From: Leptotrichia sp. oral taxon 847
GTDB lineage: Bacteria; Fusobacteriota; Fusobacteriia; Fusobacteriales; Leptotrichiaceae
DNA: 64,000 nt
Direction: 5' to 3'
Assembly: GCF_001553645.1 (NCBI RefSeq)
Contig: NZ_CP014231.1
Span: 434,001-498,000 of the forward strand
The position numbers were made by a program, and so were the translations under genes. The number at the start of each line of letters is the position of its first letter. Within the stretch, counting starts at the first letter, position 1. This document shows positions 34,590 to 42,936 of this stretch, piece after piece. The notes beneath the pieces were generated by a model, which was given only the letters and a program-made list of their open reading frames with translations, made no database searches and had not been told where the DNA came from.

Positions 34590-35594
34590 TTATATTTCAA
34601 CTTCTTCTGTTTTATCAGAATCTTTTGTATCATTATTTTCAGTAATTTCATCATCTAAATTATCTTTTTTAGTTTCTTTGGTTTCATTTGGATTTTTTTT
34701 AACTTCGTCAACCGGCACAAATTTTCTTTTAGGGTTACTAAAATAGACAATTCCAATTACCGCAATCACAATCATAATAATACTTATTAAATACGGCATT
34801 CTTATTGAAGTTCCTGGCACTCTTAAATCTTCTGCTCTAAATGTACTTACAAACATTCTTATAAGTGCATACATTATTAAATAGATCATTGTCAACACTC
34901 CAGGATTTTTTTCTTTTTTTCGAAAATAAAACCATAAAATTATAAATGCTATTAAATTCAAAAATCCTTCGTACAGCATCGCCGGATGAAGCGGTAAATT
35001 TGGAAATTCCGAACCTGCAGGCGTATCTAAGGGAAATTTTAGTCCCCAAGGTACAACTTCTTTAAATCTTGCCTGCATACTAGCGCTCATTGACTGATAT
35101 CGCACCCACCATTCGTTAAATCTTCCCGAAAAAATAACGCTAAGCGGTGTAAACGTTGGCACACCATGAATTTCTCCATTTGCCAAATTTCCAAAACGAC
35201 CTAAAAACTGACCAAATAGCAGTGCTCCCACTGCCATATCAGTCAATACCCATAAATTAATCTTTCTTTTTTTAGCAAATAAATAAGCTCCTATAAATCC
35301 ACCGATTATTCCACCGTGAATTGCAAGCCCGCCTTGCCAAACATAAAATATGGATAGCGGATTTCCTATATAATCTCCAAATTTGAAGATTACATAATAT
35401 AGTCTAGCACCAATCAATCCTGAAAGTATTGTTGTAAATGCAAAATCTTCTATAATTTTTCTATCAGTAATTCCCCGCTTTTCTGCCACGTCATCAGCAA
35501 TTCCGATAAATATTCCGCATAAAAAAGCTAAAATATACATAAGACTATATATTCTAAGTTCAAATCCTCCGATTTTAAATAAATACGGCTTCAT
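34590..35594 (-). CDS. lgt: Prolipoprotein diacylglyceryl transferase
   Basis: Inner-membrane enzyme attaching diacylglycerol to the lipobox cysteine, the first step of lipoprotein maturation. Seven membrane segments are evident. Signatures include GARLYYVIF, the catalytic GGLAIHGGIIGG, GRFGNLANGEIHG with its essential arginine, and HPAMLYEGFLNL. At 334 residues it is longer than the usual 260-290 because of a hydrophilic, strongly acidic tail of about 50 residues after the last membrane segment (KKDNLDDEITENND and onward). ATG 35594 follows TAGGAG. A lipoprotein substrate candidate lies at 61 kb. Confidence 0.95.
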   Translation of the reverse strand: MKPYLFKIGGFELRIYSLMYILAFLCGIFIGIADDVAEKRGITDRKIIEDFAFTTILSGLIGARLYYVIFKFGDYIGNPLSIFYVWQGGLAIHGGIIGGFIGAYLFAKKRKINLWVLTDMAVGALLFGQFLGRFGNLANGEIHGVPTFTPLSVIFSGRFNEWWVRYQSMSASMQARFKEVVPWGLKFPLDTPAGSEFPNLPLHPAMLYEGFLNLIAFIILWFYFRKKEKNPGVLTMIYLIMYALIRMFVSTFRAEDLRVPGTSIRMPYLISIIMIVIAVIGIVYFSNPKRKFVPVDEVKKNPNETKETKKDNLDDEITENNDTKDSDKTEEVEI

Positions 35595-35621
35595 TCATTT
35601 CTCCTATCTTTTTATCACTTC

Positions 35622-36713
35622 TTATTTTCCCAACTGTTTATTTAACTCTTCTTCAAAAATCACAAAAAAGTCATCAATTTGAGATTTTGAGATTTCTCCC
35701 AAAAGTCCTATTCTCATAAGACTCTGCGCATATTTTCCTTTTCCTCCTGTAACTGTGTAGCCTTTTTCTTCCAAAGCCGAAATTATTGATTTTATGACAA
35801 CATCTTCCCTGTAAATTGAAACAAGTGTATTTGTTCTATTTTCTTCATTTTTTACAAGCAAGTTAAATCCTAATTTCTTTGCTTTTTCTTCAATATGTTT
35901 TCTCAAATCGTGTTTTTGCTGAATAATATTGTCAATACCTTTGTTTACCAAGTCTTTCAATGACGCATTAAGTGCCAAAATTAATGCAATCGCTGGAGTG
36001 TATGGAGTTTCTAAATTATTTTCAAAATATTTTTTATACTGTTTTAAATCAAAATAATATTTTGGTAAATCTGAACTTTCCATAGCTTTTTTGGCTTTAT
36101 CACTAACTGCGACAAAAGCTAATCCTGGTGGTATTAAAAAAGCTTTTTGGCTTCCTGCTATTGCAACATCGACTCCCCACCCATCAAAATCAAAACTGTT
36201 TACCACAAGTCCGCTAATTGTGTCAACAACTAATAAAATATCAGTATTTTTAGTCAAATCTCCAACCGCTTTTACATCATTTAAAATTCCTACAGACGTT
36301 TCGCTGTGAGTCATTAAAATTCCTTTTAAATCTGGATTTTCTGAAATAACTTTTTTTACGTCATCTAATTTATAACTTTCTCCAAATTCATATTCCAAAT
36401 TTATCATATCAAGTCCATAAATTTCTCCTATTTTTCTAAATCTATCTCCAAAATATCCAGTATTAATCACTAAAACTTTCTCTCCTTTTGAAAAAAAGTT
36501 TACAACTGCGGCTTCCATAACACCAGTTCCTGATGAAGTTACAACTGTTACATCATTTTTTGTCTTAAAAATCTTTTTTAAATATTCATTGTTTTCTTTC
36601 ATGTATTCCCTGAATTTAGGTGTTCTGTGATGAATGATATCTTTTCCTAAAATTTCTAAATATCTTTCGGGTATGTTTGTAGGTCCCGGTGTCAATAATA
36701 ATTTTGAACTCAT
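35622..36713 (-). CDS. Class V PLP aminotransferase (serine/alanine-glyoxylate type)
   Basis: A 363-residue pyridoxal-phosphate aminotransferase of the alanine-glyoxylate/serine-pyruvate branch. It opens LLTPGPTNIPERYLE, typical of this group. SSGTGVMEAAVVN binds the cofactor phosphate, VVDTISGLVVNSFDFD carries the ring-stacking Asp, and AGSQKAFLIPPGLAF holds the Schiff-base lysine. KGKYAQSLMRIGLLGEI near the end provides the carboxylate-binding arginine. The true substrate is uncertain. It is 28 bp downstream of kdsA and 28 bp upstream of lgt, so it probably belongs to one unit. ATG follows TAGGAGG. Confidence 0.87.
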   Translation of the reverse strand: MSSKLLLTPGPTNIPERYLEILGKDIIHHRTPKFREYMKENNEYLKKIFKTKNDVTVVTSSGTGVMEAAVVNFFSKGEKVLVINTGYFGDRFRKIGEIYGLDMINLEYEFGESYKLDDVKKVISENPDLKGILMTHSETSVGILNDVKAVGDLTKNTDILLVVDTISGLVVNSFDFDGWGVDVAIAGSQKAFLIPPGLAFVAVSDKAKKAMESSDLPKYYFDLKQYKKYFENNLETPYTPAIALILALNASLKDLVNKGIDNIIQQKHDLRKHIEEKAKKLGFNLLVKNEENRTNTLVSIYREDVVIKSIISALEEKGYTVTGGKGKYAQSLMRIGLLGEISKSQIDDFFVIFEEELNKQLGK

Positions 36714-36741
36714 AATAATTTTCCTCCTAAAATTTTATTTA

Positions 36742-37578
36742 TTATAATTCTTTTGTTAATTTATCGTATTTCAATAAATTTGTCAAAATTTCTTCAACAT
36801 TTTCTAATTTTAACATATTTGGTCCATCTGAAAGTCCTCTGTCGGGATCTGGATGAACTTCTGCAAAAATTCCGTCCACTCCAACAGAAACGGCCGCTCT
36901 AGCTAGCGGATAGGCATACTCTCTGTTCCCATCCGTACTGTCGCCTTTTCCACCTGGAATTTGTACTGAATGTGTTGCATCAAACACAACGGGATGCCCA
37001 AATTTTCTCATTTCCAAAAGTCCACGCATATCCACAACCAAATTGTTATAGCCAAAAGTCGCTCCTCTTTCACAAAGCATTACATTCTCATTTCCAACTT
37101 CACGAAATTTATTCACAACGTTTTTCATATCCCATGGTGCCAAAAACTGTCCTTTCTTTATATTTACAGCTTTCCCAGTTTTTGCCGCTGCCACAAGTAA
37201 ATCCGTCTGTCTGCACAGAAATGCTGGAATTTGCAATAAATCAATGATTTCTTTAGCTTTTTCACACTGCCAAGGTTCGTGAATATCTGTAGCCAATGCT
37301 ACACCATATTTTTCCTTAACCCTTGCCAGAATTTCCAAACCTTTATCTAATCCTGGTCCACGAAAAGATGAGATTGAAGAACGGTTAGCCTTGTCAAAAG
37401 ATGCCTTAAAAATGTAGTCAATACCTAATTTATCAGTAATTTCTTTCATTTTTCCAGCAACTTCCATGACTAAATCTTCGGATTCAATCACACAAGGTCC
37501 CGCAATAAGAAATATTTTCTTATTACCAACCGTTATCTTATCAGTAATTTTTACTTTTTTTACTCTATCTATCAACAT
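36742..37578 (-). CDS. kdsA: 3-deoxy-8-phosphooctulonate synthase (Kdo-8-P synthase)
   Basis: Condenses phosphoenolpyruvate with arabinose 5-phosphate to make Kdo-8-phosphate for lipopolysaccharide. It shows that the cell builds a Kdo-type outer membrane. Starting at ATG 37578 (eight bases from AAAGGA) it has 278 residues, as expected. IAGPCVIES, KASFDKANRSSISSFRGPG and the C-terminal DATHSVQIPGGKGDSTDGNR and AEVHPDPDRGLSDGPN are characteristic and separate it from DAHP synthase. The longer open frame upstream lacks a ribosome site. Confidence 0.96.
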   Translation of the reverse strand: MLIDRVKKVKITDKITVGNKKIFLIAGPCVIESEDLVMEVAGKMKEITDKLGIDYIFKASFDKANRSSISSFRGPGLDKGLEILARVKEKYGVALATDIHEPWQCEKAKEIIDLLQIPAFLCRQTDLLVAAAKTGKAVNIKKGQFLAPWDMKNVVNKFREVGNENVMLCERGATFGYNNLVVDMRGLLEMRKFGHPVVFDATHSVQIPGGKGDSTDGNREYAYPLARAAVSVGVDGIFAEVHPDPDRGLSDGPNMLKLENVEEILTNLLKYDKLTKEL

Positions 37579-37653
37579 AACTTTTATCCTTTCTGAAAAA
37601 CTTCTGTTATATTTTACCACAACATCAATTTTTTTGCTAACTTTTTTTAATTT

Positions 37654-38964
37654 CTAAAAAACAGAAATTTTACTCTTTCCAATTTTTTTATTCCCATTTT
37701 CAAATAATTTTTTAAATTTTGCAATTTCATAAAATGAGCCACAAATGACGATTGCTTTATAATTTCCCATTTCTTTTGCTTTTTCATAAGCGACTAAAAT
37801 ATCATCTTCAAAAACAATGTTTTCTAAAAAAATATCTTTATTTTTTAATTTTTTGATTTCTTTTTTTATTTCCTCAGAAGACATTCCGTAAGTTACATCT
37901 TTTAACGAAGTTACAAAAATCTTATTTGAAAACTTTTGGATTTTTTGAAAAATTGGCACAAAATCTTTTGTCTTTAACATCGAAGTTATAAAAATCACTT
38001 CATTTTTTCTATACAAAAAAGACAAATTTTCAAACAAAACTTTTATCGAATCTTCGTTATGTGCCACGTCCAAAATTGTAAACGGTTTTTTTGAAAAAAT
38101 TTCAAATCTACCAGGCAATTTTAAATGACTAATCCCATTTTGAATTTCTTTGTCAGAAATTTCAAACTGTTTTGCAATTTCATAACAAACTAAAAAATTA
38201 TTTCCTTGAAATTTTCCAAAAAGTGGCAATTCAAATTGTTTGATTTTTCCATCATCTTCAAATTTCACAGTTGTCGTGAAATTTTTTTTATTAAGTTTAA
38301 TGTCAATATTTTTATATTTTTTTAAAACATTAATAGATTTTTTAGTCTTTTTATCTATCTCATTTTCAAGCTCAATTAAATTTTGTGAATATACACAAAG
38401 TTGTCCATTTTTTATAATTCCCGCCTTTTCAAAAGCAATTTCCTTTAATGTATTGCCAAGTATTGCCGTATGGTCAAAACTCACATTTGTTATTACTGAA
38501 ATCACTGAATTTACAACATTTGTCGCATCAAGTCTGCCACCTAATCCCGTTTCCAAAATTATAACTTCTGCGTTCTCGTCTTCGAAAAATAAAAGCGCAA
38601 TAAAAGTCGTAATTTCAAAAAAGTTAATTTTTAATTTCAAATCATTTAAAATTTTTTTTAAAATTTCATAATATTTTTGTACTTTTTCATCACAAATCAT
38701 CTTTTTATTTGAGACAATTCTTTCATTATACTTCAAAATATGTGGAGAAGTAAATTTACAAACAGAATATCCTGAATAAAAAAATATATTTTCCAAAAAA
38801 GTACTAGTAGAACCTTTTCCATTTGTCCCAGCAATATGAATTATTTTTTTATTTTTACAAGGTTCTCCCAAAAGTTTATAAATTTTTTTCAGATCATCAA
38901 TATTTTCCCTGCGATTTTTATTTCTCAAGCTAAAAATTTCTTCTAAAATTTTTTCTATTTTCAT
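37654..38964 (-). CDS. folC: Folylpolyglutamate synthase / dihydrofolate synthase
   Basis: Mur-ligase-family enzyme adding glutamates to folates and, in many bacteria, joining dihydropteroate and glutamate. It has 436 residues. The P-loop GTNGKGS is at 46-52, the folate-loop region SPHILKYNERI near 77-87, LETGLGGRLDATN near 137-149, and SFDHTAILGNTLKEIAFEKAGIIK follows. DVAHNEDSIKVL marks the C-terminal domain. It is the gene after rpsP, from which it is separated by a terminator hairpin. Confidence 0.94.
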   Translation of the reverse strand: MKIEKILEEIFSLRNKNRRENIDDLKKIYKLLGEPCKNKKIIHIAGTNGKGSTSTFLENIFFYSGYSVCKFTSPHILKYNERIVSNKKMICDEKVQKYYEILKKILNDLKLKINFFEITTFIALLFFEDENAEVIILETGLGGRLDATNVVNSVISVITNVSFDHTAILGNTLKEIAFEKAGIIKNGQLCVYSQNLIELENEIDKKTKKSINVLKKYKNIDIKLNKKNFTTTVKFEDDGKIKQFELPLFGKFQGNNFLVCYEIAKQFEISDKEIQNGISHLKLPGRFEIFSKKPFTILDVAHNEDSIKVLFENLSFLYRKNEVIFITSMLKTKDFVPIFQKIQKFSNKIFVTSLKDVTYGMSSEEIKKEIKKLKNKDIFLENIVFEDDILVAYEKAKEMGNYKAIVICGSFYEIAKFKKLFENGNKKIGKSKISVF

Positions 38965-38981
38965 ATTTTTCCTTTTTATAC

Positions 38982-39005
38982 AAAAAAAGAGCTTTACGCT
39001 CTTTT
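38982..39005 (-). terminator. Terminator of rpsP
   Basis: AAAAGAGC (38985-38992) and GCTCTTTT (38998-39005) with loop TTTAC; a T-run follows on the minus strand. Read-through into folC is likely because no other folC promoter is obvious. Confidence 0.8.
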
Positions 39006-39006
39006 A

Positions 39007-39276
39007 CTATTTTTTCTTAGATTCTTGGAATTTTTCCCATACACCCGCTTTTGTTAAAATACTTTTTATTGTATCAGTTGGTTGAGCTCCATTTGACAAA
39101 TATTTTAAAATTTCTTCTTCTTTTAACACAACTTGCTTATCATCTTCGGCAAGTGGATTATAAGTCCCTAAATAAGCAACTGCTTTTCCATCTCTTTTAG
39201 ATAAATTTTCCATTGCAGCTATTCTGTAAAAAGGTACTTTTTTTCTTCCTATTCTAGTTAATCTTATTTTTAACAT
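39007..39276 (-). CDS. rpsP: 30S ribosomal protein S16
   Basis: Small-subunit protein needed for 30S assembly. It has 89 residues, the standard size. MLKIRLTRIGRKKVPFYRIA and the DGKAVAYLGTYNPL segment are typical. A near-perfect promoter (39310-39338) and GGAGG precede ATG. The usual rimM-trmD-rplS partners are absent; instead folC follows. Confidence 0.97.
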   Translation of the reverse strand: MLKIRLTRIGRKKVPFYRIAAMENLSKRDGKAVAYLGTYNPLAEDDKQVVLKEEEILKYLSNGAQPTDTIKSILTKAGVWEKFQESKKK

Positions 39277-39309
39277 TAATTTTCCTCCAAATTTTTATTT
39301 ACTAAAAAG

Positions 39310-39338
39310 ATTATACAAAAAAAATCAATTTATGTCAA
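39310..39338 (-). promoter_or_regulatory. Strong promoter of rpsP
   Basis: Perfect TTGACA (39338-39333), 17-bp spacer and perfect TATAAT (39315-39310) on the minus strand. Confidence 0.85.
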
Positions 39339-39373
39339 GTATTTTTTCTTTACAATATTTTTTAAATGTCAAA

Positions 39374-39442
39374 AGCTAACTGGGGCACGGGGGTGCGGTG
39401 ATAAGCACTTCTGCTAAAAAAAGACATAGAAAAATTTTACTC
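39374..39442 (-). mobile_element. Repeat element fragment F, inverted
   Basis: On the minus strand this reads GAGTAAAATTTTTC, then AGCAGAAGTGCTTATCACCG, then CACCCCCGTGCCCCAGTTAGCT. It is the left quarter of the element family with a deletion, in the opposite orientation to copies A-E. It sits between rpsP and dgkA. Confidence 0.7.
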
Positions 39443-39475
39443 AAAAGAAAATACAAAATCAAATAAATAACAATT

Positions 39476-40183
39476 TTAATTGTATAATATTCCAAATTTT
39501 ATCATAAAAAACATTATTATAAATGCAACTAAAAATCCTAGTATCCCACCTGCAATGACTTCTTTTATACTGTGAATTCCAGATTTTACACGACTTTGAG
39601 CGACTAATCCTGCCATAAATAACACCAAAAGTAAAACTCTTATATCGCTTATCATAAAAATTAAAATTCCAAAAGTTGCAAAAGCTACTGCACTATGACC
39701 ACTTGGCATTCCACCTTCAAGCGGAGTTCCCTTGCTATAAAACGATTTTAGGACTATTACAAGAATCGAAACTAGAATTAAAATTAAAATTGAAATATTT
39801 CCTTTTCTTCCTGCAATTATATGTAGTTTATTTTGAGTATCAAAAATATCAAGTAATTTGTCATAAAACAGTAAATATCCGACACAAATTGCATTTATTG
39901 CTGCGACTAGTACCGCTCCTGCTGCAACATCCTTGGCTAATTTTGCAAGTGGATGCCGCTCTGGCGAAATCAAATCCACAAGTGCTTCAACTGCAGTATT
40001 CATAAGTTCTGTTATGATTACAAAAGCAACGGACACTGAAATTAACAAAATTTCAACTTTACTCGCATTTGTCAAAATCGCAAGAATTACTATTAAAATT
40101 GCAGAAAGTATGTGAAATTTCATATGCTTTTCATTTTGTAGTGCCGAAGTCAAGCCTTCTATCGCATAGTTAAAGCTATCCAC
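39476..40183 (-). CDS. dgkA: DgkA-type (undecaprenol/diacylglycerol) kinase fused to PAP2 phosphatase
   Basis: A membrane lipid kinase joined to a lipid phosphatase. Residues 1-115 are DgkA-like, with VIITELMNTAVEALVDL and HPLAKLAKDVAAGAVL; Firmicute homologues phosphorylate undecaprenol. Residues about 125-235 are PAP2: GGMPSGHSAVAFA (motif 2) and SRVKSGIHSIKEV (motif 3, Glu replacing the usual Asp). From GTG 40183 there are 235 residues, but the same frame is open upstream to about 40294 and encodes plausible protein (FFSFFHKEDKYNWDIRKERE) with no start codon. The good ribosome site and ATG lie at 40356 in another frame, joined by a slippery heptamer at 40285-40291. The full product would be about 293 residues. 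Gene order dinG-like, pgpH, ybeY, dgkA supports identity. Confidence 0.82.
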   Translation of the reverse strand: MDSFNYAIEGLTSALQNEKHMKFHILSAILIVILAILTNASKVEILLISVSVAFVIITELMNTAVEALVDLISPERHPLAKLAKDVAAGAVLVAAINAICVGYLLFYDKLLDIFDTQNKLHIIAGRKGNISILILILVSILVIVLKSFYSKGTPLEGGMPSGHSAVAFATFGILIFMISDIRVLLLVLFMAGLVAQSRVKSGIHSIKEVIAGGILGFLVAFIIMFFMIKFGILYN

Positions 40184-40212
40184 AAGGCGCCTATCGTGCT
40201 CACGCTCCTTTC

Positions 40213-40356
40213 TTATATCCCAGTTATATTTATCTTCCTTATGAAAAAATGAAAAAAATCCTTTTTTCCTTTTATTTTCTTTTTCTTTTTTCCACTATCT
40301 TTTATGTCATTTATGTCATTACCCTTTGTTAATTCATTTTCCCTCTTATTTTTCAT
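40213..40356 (-). CDS. Upstream frame of dgkA (start region, frameshifted from the body)
   Basis: ATG 40356 follows AAGAAGGTG at good spacing and 34 bp after ybeY. It encodes 47 residues starting MKNKRENELTKGND and ending at TAA 40213. A -1 shift at A AAA AAG after codon 24 enters the dgkA frame and continues EKENKRKKGFFSFFHKEDKY. Either the shift is programmed, or this is a homopolymer frameshift (mutation or sequence error) that truncates a 293-residue gene. Confidence 0.6.
   Translation of the reverse strand: MKNKRENELTKGNDINDIKDSGKKKKKIKGKKDFFHFFIRKINITGI
40285..40291 (-). other. In-phase A AAA AAG slippery heptamer
   Basis: Read in the frame of ATG 40356 the codons are GGA AAA AAG, so the heptamer is correctly phased for tandem -1 slippage, as at dnaX. 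The -1 frame is that of dgkA. I see no strong stimulatory stem or internal Shine-Dalgarno nearby. Confidence 0.6.
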
Positions 40357-40390
40357 AAAATTACACCTTCTTTCTATTTTTTAACAGAGT

Positions 40391-40855
40391 CTAATTTCTT
40401 TCATAATTAAATGCAGACAAAATTTCTTCTTCTCTTTTCCTCATAACAACTTTATCATCTGGCTCAATGTGATCGTATCCCAATAAATGCAACATTCCAT
40501 GACACAACACATAATAAAACTCTCTTTTATCAGAGTGTCCGTACTCACTTGACTGTTCTTTTACTCTGTCAATAGAAATTACAATATCCCCGAGCATATT
40601 TATTTCTCCAAAATTTTCCGTTTCGTTGTATGCAAAGGAAATTACATCTGTTGGCATATCTTTATTTCTGTATTCACGGTTAATCTTTTGAATTTCTTCA
40701 TTTGTCGTAATCAAAATTGACAAATAATATTCATTTTCATCATATTCTTTCTTTTTTTCATCTTTTAAAATATAATTTACAAATTCTTTTATCTTTTTTT
40801 CGTCAAAAAAATCATCTATTTTTGGTATATTATAACTTATATCTACATCTAGCAT
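40391..40855 (-). CDS. ybeY: Endoribonuclease YbeY (rRNA maturation factor)
   Basis: Metal-dependent endoribonuclease for 16S rRNA 3' processing and ribosome quality control. It has 154 residues. The zinc triad is HGMLHLLGYDH with His119, His123 and His129. The preceding TDVISFAYNE and LGDIVISIDRVKEQ are family-typical. It is in a unit with pgpH upstream (21 bp gap) and the dgkA start 34 bp downstream. Confidence 0.95.
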   Translation of the reverse strand: MLDVDISYNIPKIDDFFDEKKIKEFVNYILKDEKKKEYDENEYYLSILITTNEEIQKINREYRNKDMPTDVISFAYNETENFGEINMLGDIVISIDRVKEQSSEYGHSDKREFYYVLCHGMLHLLGYDHIEPDDKVVMRKREEEILSAFNYERN

Positions 40856-40876
40856 TTTTTTAACCTTTCTTTATTT

Positions 40877-42919
40877 TTATTTCTTTATTTTTTCATCCAT
40901 CTTTGGATATTTTATTCTTTCGTGATAAACACCTCTTAATGTTACAACGAATGACTGAATTATTTTTTCAATTTCTCCTAATGTAAGATTTGCGTTCGAC
41001 AACTGATTATCTTCAATTTTAGTTTTCACTAGATATCTAATAAATCGCTCGATATTTTCCTTACTTTTATTTTCAAGCGTTCGAGTTGCCGCTTCCACTG
41101 TATCTGCCAAAAGAATAATTCCAGATTCTTTTGTTGACGGTTTTGGTCCGCTATATCTAAAATTATTTTCGATAACTTCTTCTCCGCTTTCTAGCGCCTT
41201 ATAATAGAAATATTGCGTCAAAGTTGTACCATGATGTTCCAATATCACATTTAATATTTCTTTCGGAAGTTTATTTTCCTTTCCCATAATGTAGCCGTCT
41301 TTTGTGTGAGAAGTCAGTATCAATGCACTTAATGATGGTTTTATCTTGTTGTGTGGATTTACTCCGCCACCTTGGTTTTCCACAAAAAATTCTGGTCTTT
41401 TCATTTTTCCAATATCGTGATAATATGAAGCAATTCTTGCAAACGTAGCATTTGCACCTATTGATTCCGCTGCACTTTCTGCAAGAGCTCCAACCATTAT
41501 GCTGTGATGAAATGTCCCAGATGCTTTAAGTAGCAGCTGCTTTAACAAAGTATGTGAAAAATCGCTTAGTTCCAGCAATTTTATATCGGTCAAAATATCA
41601 AACGTATTTTCAAAATATGGAAGAAGTCCCACGGTTAAAACTCCAGTTAGAATTCCAGAACCCACAGATTCGATGATTAAAACTCCGATAAGAGTTATTT
41701 CCATCTGGTTTACCATCCCGTAACTAAATGTAATTATTGACTGAAAAATTCCTAAAAATAGACTTATTTTTATGACATCACTTCTATTTGTCAGCTTATC
41801 CGCTTTATAAATTGCCGCAAGCGACATCGCTATCATTATAAATAACCAAAATTCTTCTCTTGATAAAATTATCATATCCATAAATGTAATTATTGCCGCA
41901 AACATCCGATTTCCCAATATTGTTGTTATAATAGGCAAGGTTGTAAACGGTATTAAATATACAATAAATGGAAATTTATTAAACGTACAAACATATATCA
42001 AATTTAGTATTATCATTGTTATACATACCGCAAAATACACATTCGATTCAATTACATCCCTCGAATTTTTTTTCAAAACATAGTAAAGTAAACTCATCGC
42101 TATTATAAATGTGCAAGTCAAACCAATAACTTTTTTTACTTTATCTTCTGTTCTTATAAGATTTAATTTTTTTAATTTTAAATAGGCGTTTGCATCTATC
42201 ACTTCGCCTTTTCTTACAATAATATCCCCTTTATAAATTTTAATTTCTCTATTTTTCAAAAAATCTATACTGTCGGCTACTTTTTTTTCTGTTTCCTTAT
42301 CATTGATTTTTAAATTTGGTTTTAAAAAATTTTTAAGTAACTTCATATCTAAATAATCTATTTCCAAATCCTTTTTTCTTGCAACTTCTTCCAAATCTTC
42401 TTTTTTTAATATTCCTGCACTATAAATTTTTGAAACATAGTCGGAAATATCTCCTGTATATTCATAATCTTCATTTCTTTTTATCAAATTTCGTATATCT
42501 TCAGTCGTAAAATCATATTTATTTCTGTGAATATAACTTTGTATTTCCTCGTCTGAAGAAGTTTGCAGCAATTTAATTTCTCTAAAAAATTTATTTATAC
42601 TGATTATAGTTTGTCTATTTACACCAGGAATTTTATCATATTCTGGCGTTGTTGTCTGAAGAATTCTATCTTGAAGTATATCGTCAACCAAATCTGTCAA
42701 ATAAATGGCATTTTTGGGAGCAATGATATCTGAAGTTGCCACACTTCCAACTTTGTAATCGACTTTTAACTTCGAATATTCTATGAAAAAACCAAAACAG
42801 AAAAATAATACAACTAACCCCAAAAACCTTTTTTCAAAATGTTTTTTTTCTCTTTCTTCCTTCTTCTTCACTTTTTTCATTTCAAATACAAATTCACGAC
42901 TCAAAATTTTTACTTTCAT
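40877..42919 (-). CDS. pgpH: 7TM-HD cyclic-di-AMP phosphodiesterase PgpH (YqfF)
   Basis: A 680-residue membrane protein that in relatives hydrolyses c-di-AMP. After one N-terminal membrane segment (about 31-47) comes an extracytoplasmic 7TMR-HDED domain to about residue 255, then about seven membrane helices (about 260-440). A cytoplasmic HD domain follows with HHSIMVGALAE, ASYYHDIGKMKRPEFF and ILEHHGTTL as metal ligands. It lies in the conserved neighbourhood with ybeY and dgkA. ATG follows GAAGGGGAAG. Confidence 0.93.
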   Translation of the reverse strand: MKVKILSREFVFEMKKVKKKEEREKKHFEKRFLGLVVLFFCFGFFIEYSKLKVDYKVGSVATSDIIAPKNAIYLTDLVDDILQDRILQTTTPEYDKIPGVNRQTIISINKFFREIKLLQTSSDEEIQSYIHRNKYDFTTEDIRNLIKRNEDYEYTGDISDYVSKIYSAGILKKEDLEEVARKKDLEIDYLDMKLLKNFLKPNLKINDKETEKKVADSIDFLKNREIKIYKGDIIVRKGEVIDANAYLKLKKLNLIRTEDKVKKVIGLTCTFIIAMSLLYYVLKKNSRDVIESNVYFAVCITMIILNLIYVCTFNKFPFIVYLIPFTTLPIITTILGNRMFAAIITFMDMIILSREEFWLFIMIAMSLAAIYKADKLTNRSDVIKISLFLGIFQSIITFSYGMVNQMEITLIGVLIIESVGSGILTGVLTVGLLPYFENTFDILTDIKLLELSDFSHTLLKQLLLKASGTFHHSIMVGALAESAAESIGANATFARIASYYHDIGKMKRPEFFVENQGGGVNPHNKIKPSLSALILTSHTKDGYIMGKENKLPKEILNVILEHHGTTLTQYFYYKALESGEEVIENNFRYSGPKPSTKESGIILLADTVEAATRTLENKSKENIERFIRYLVKTKIEDNQLSNANLTLGEIEKIIQSFVVTLRGVYHERIKYPKMDEKIKK

Positions 42920-42936
42920 TTTCTTCCCCTTCTCAA

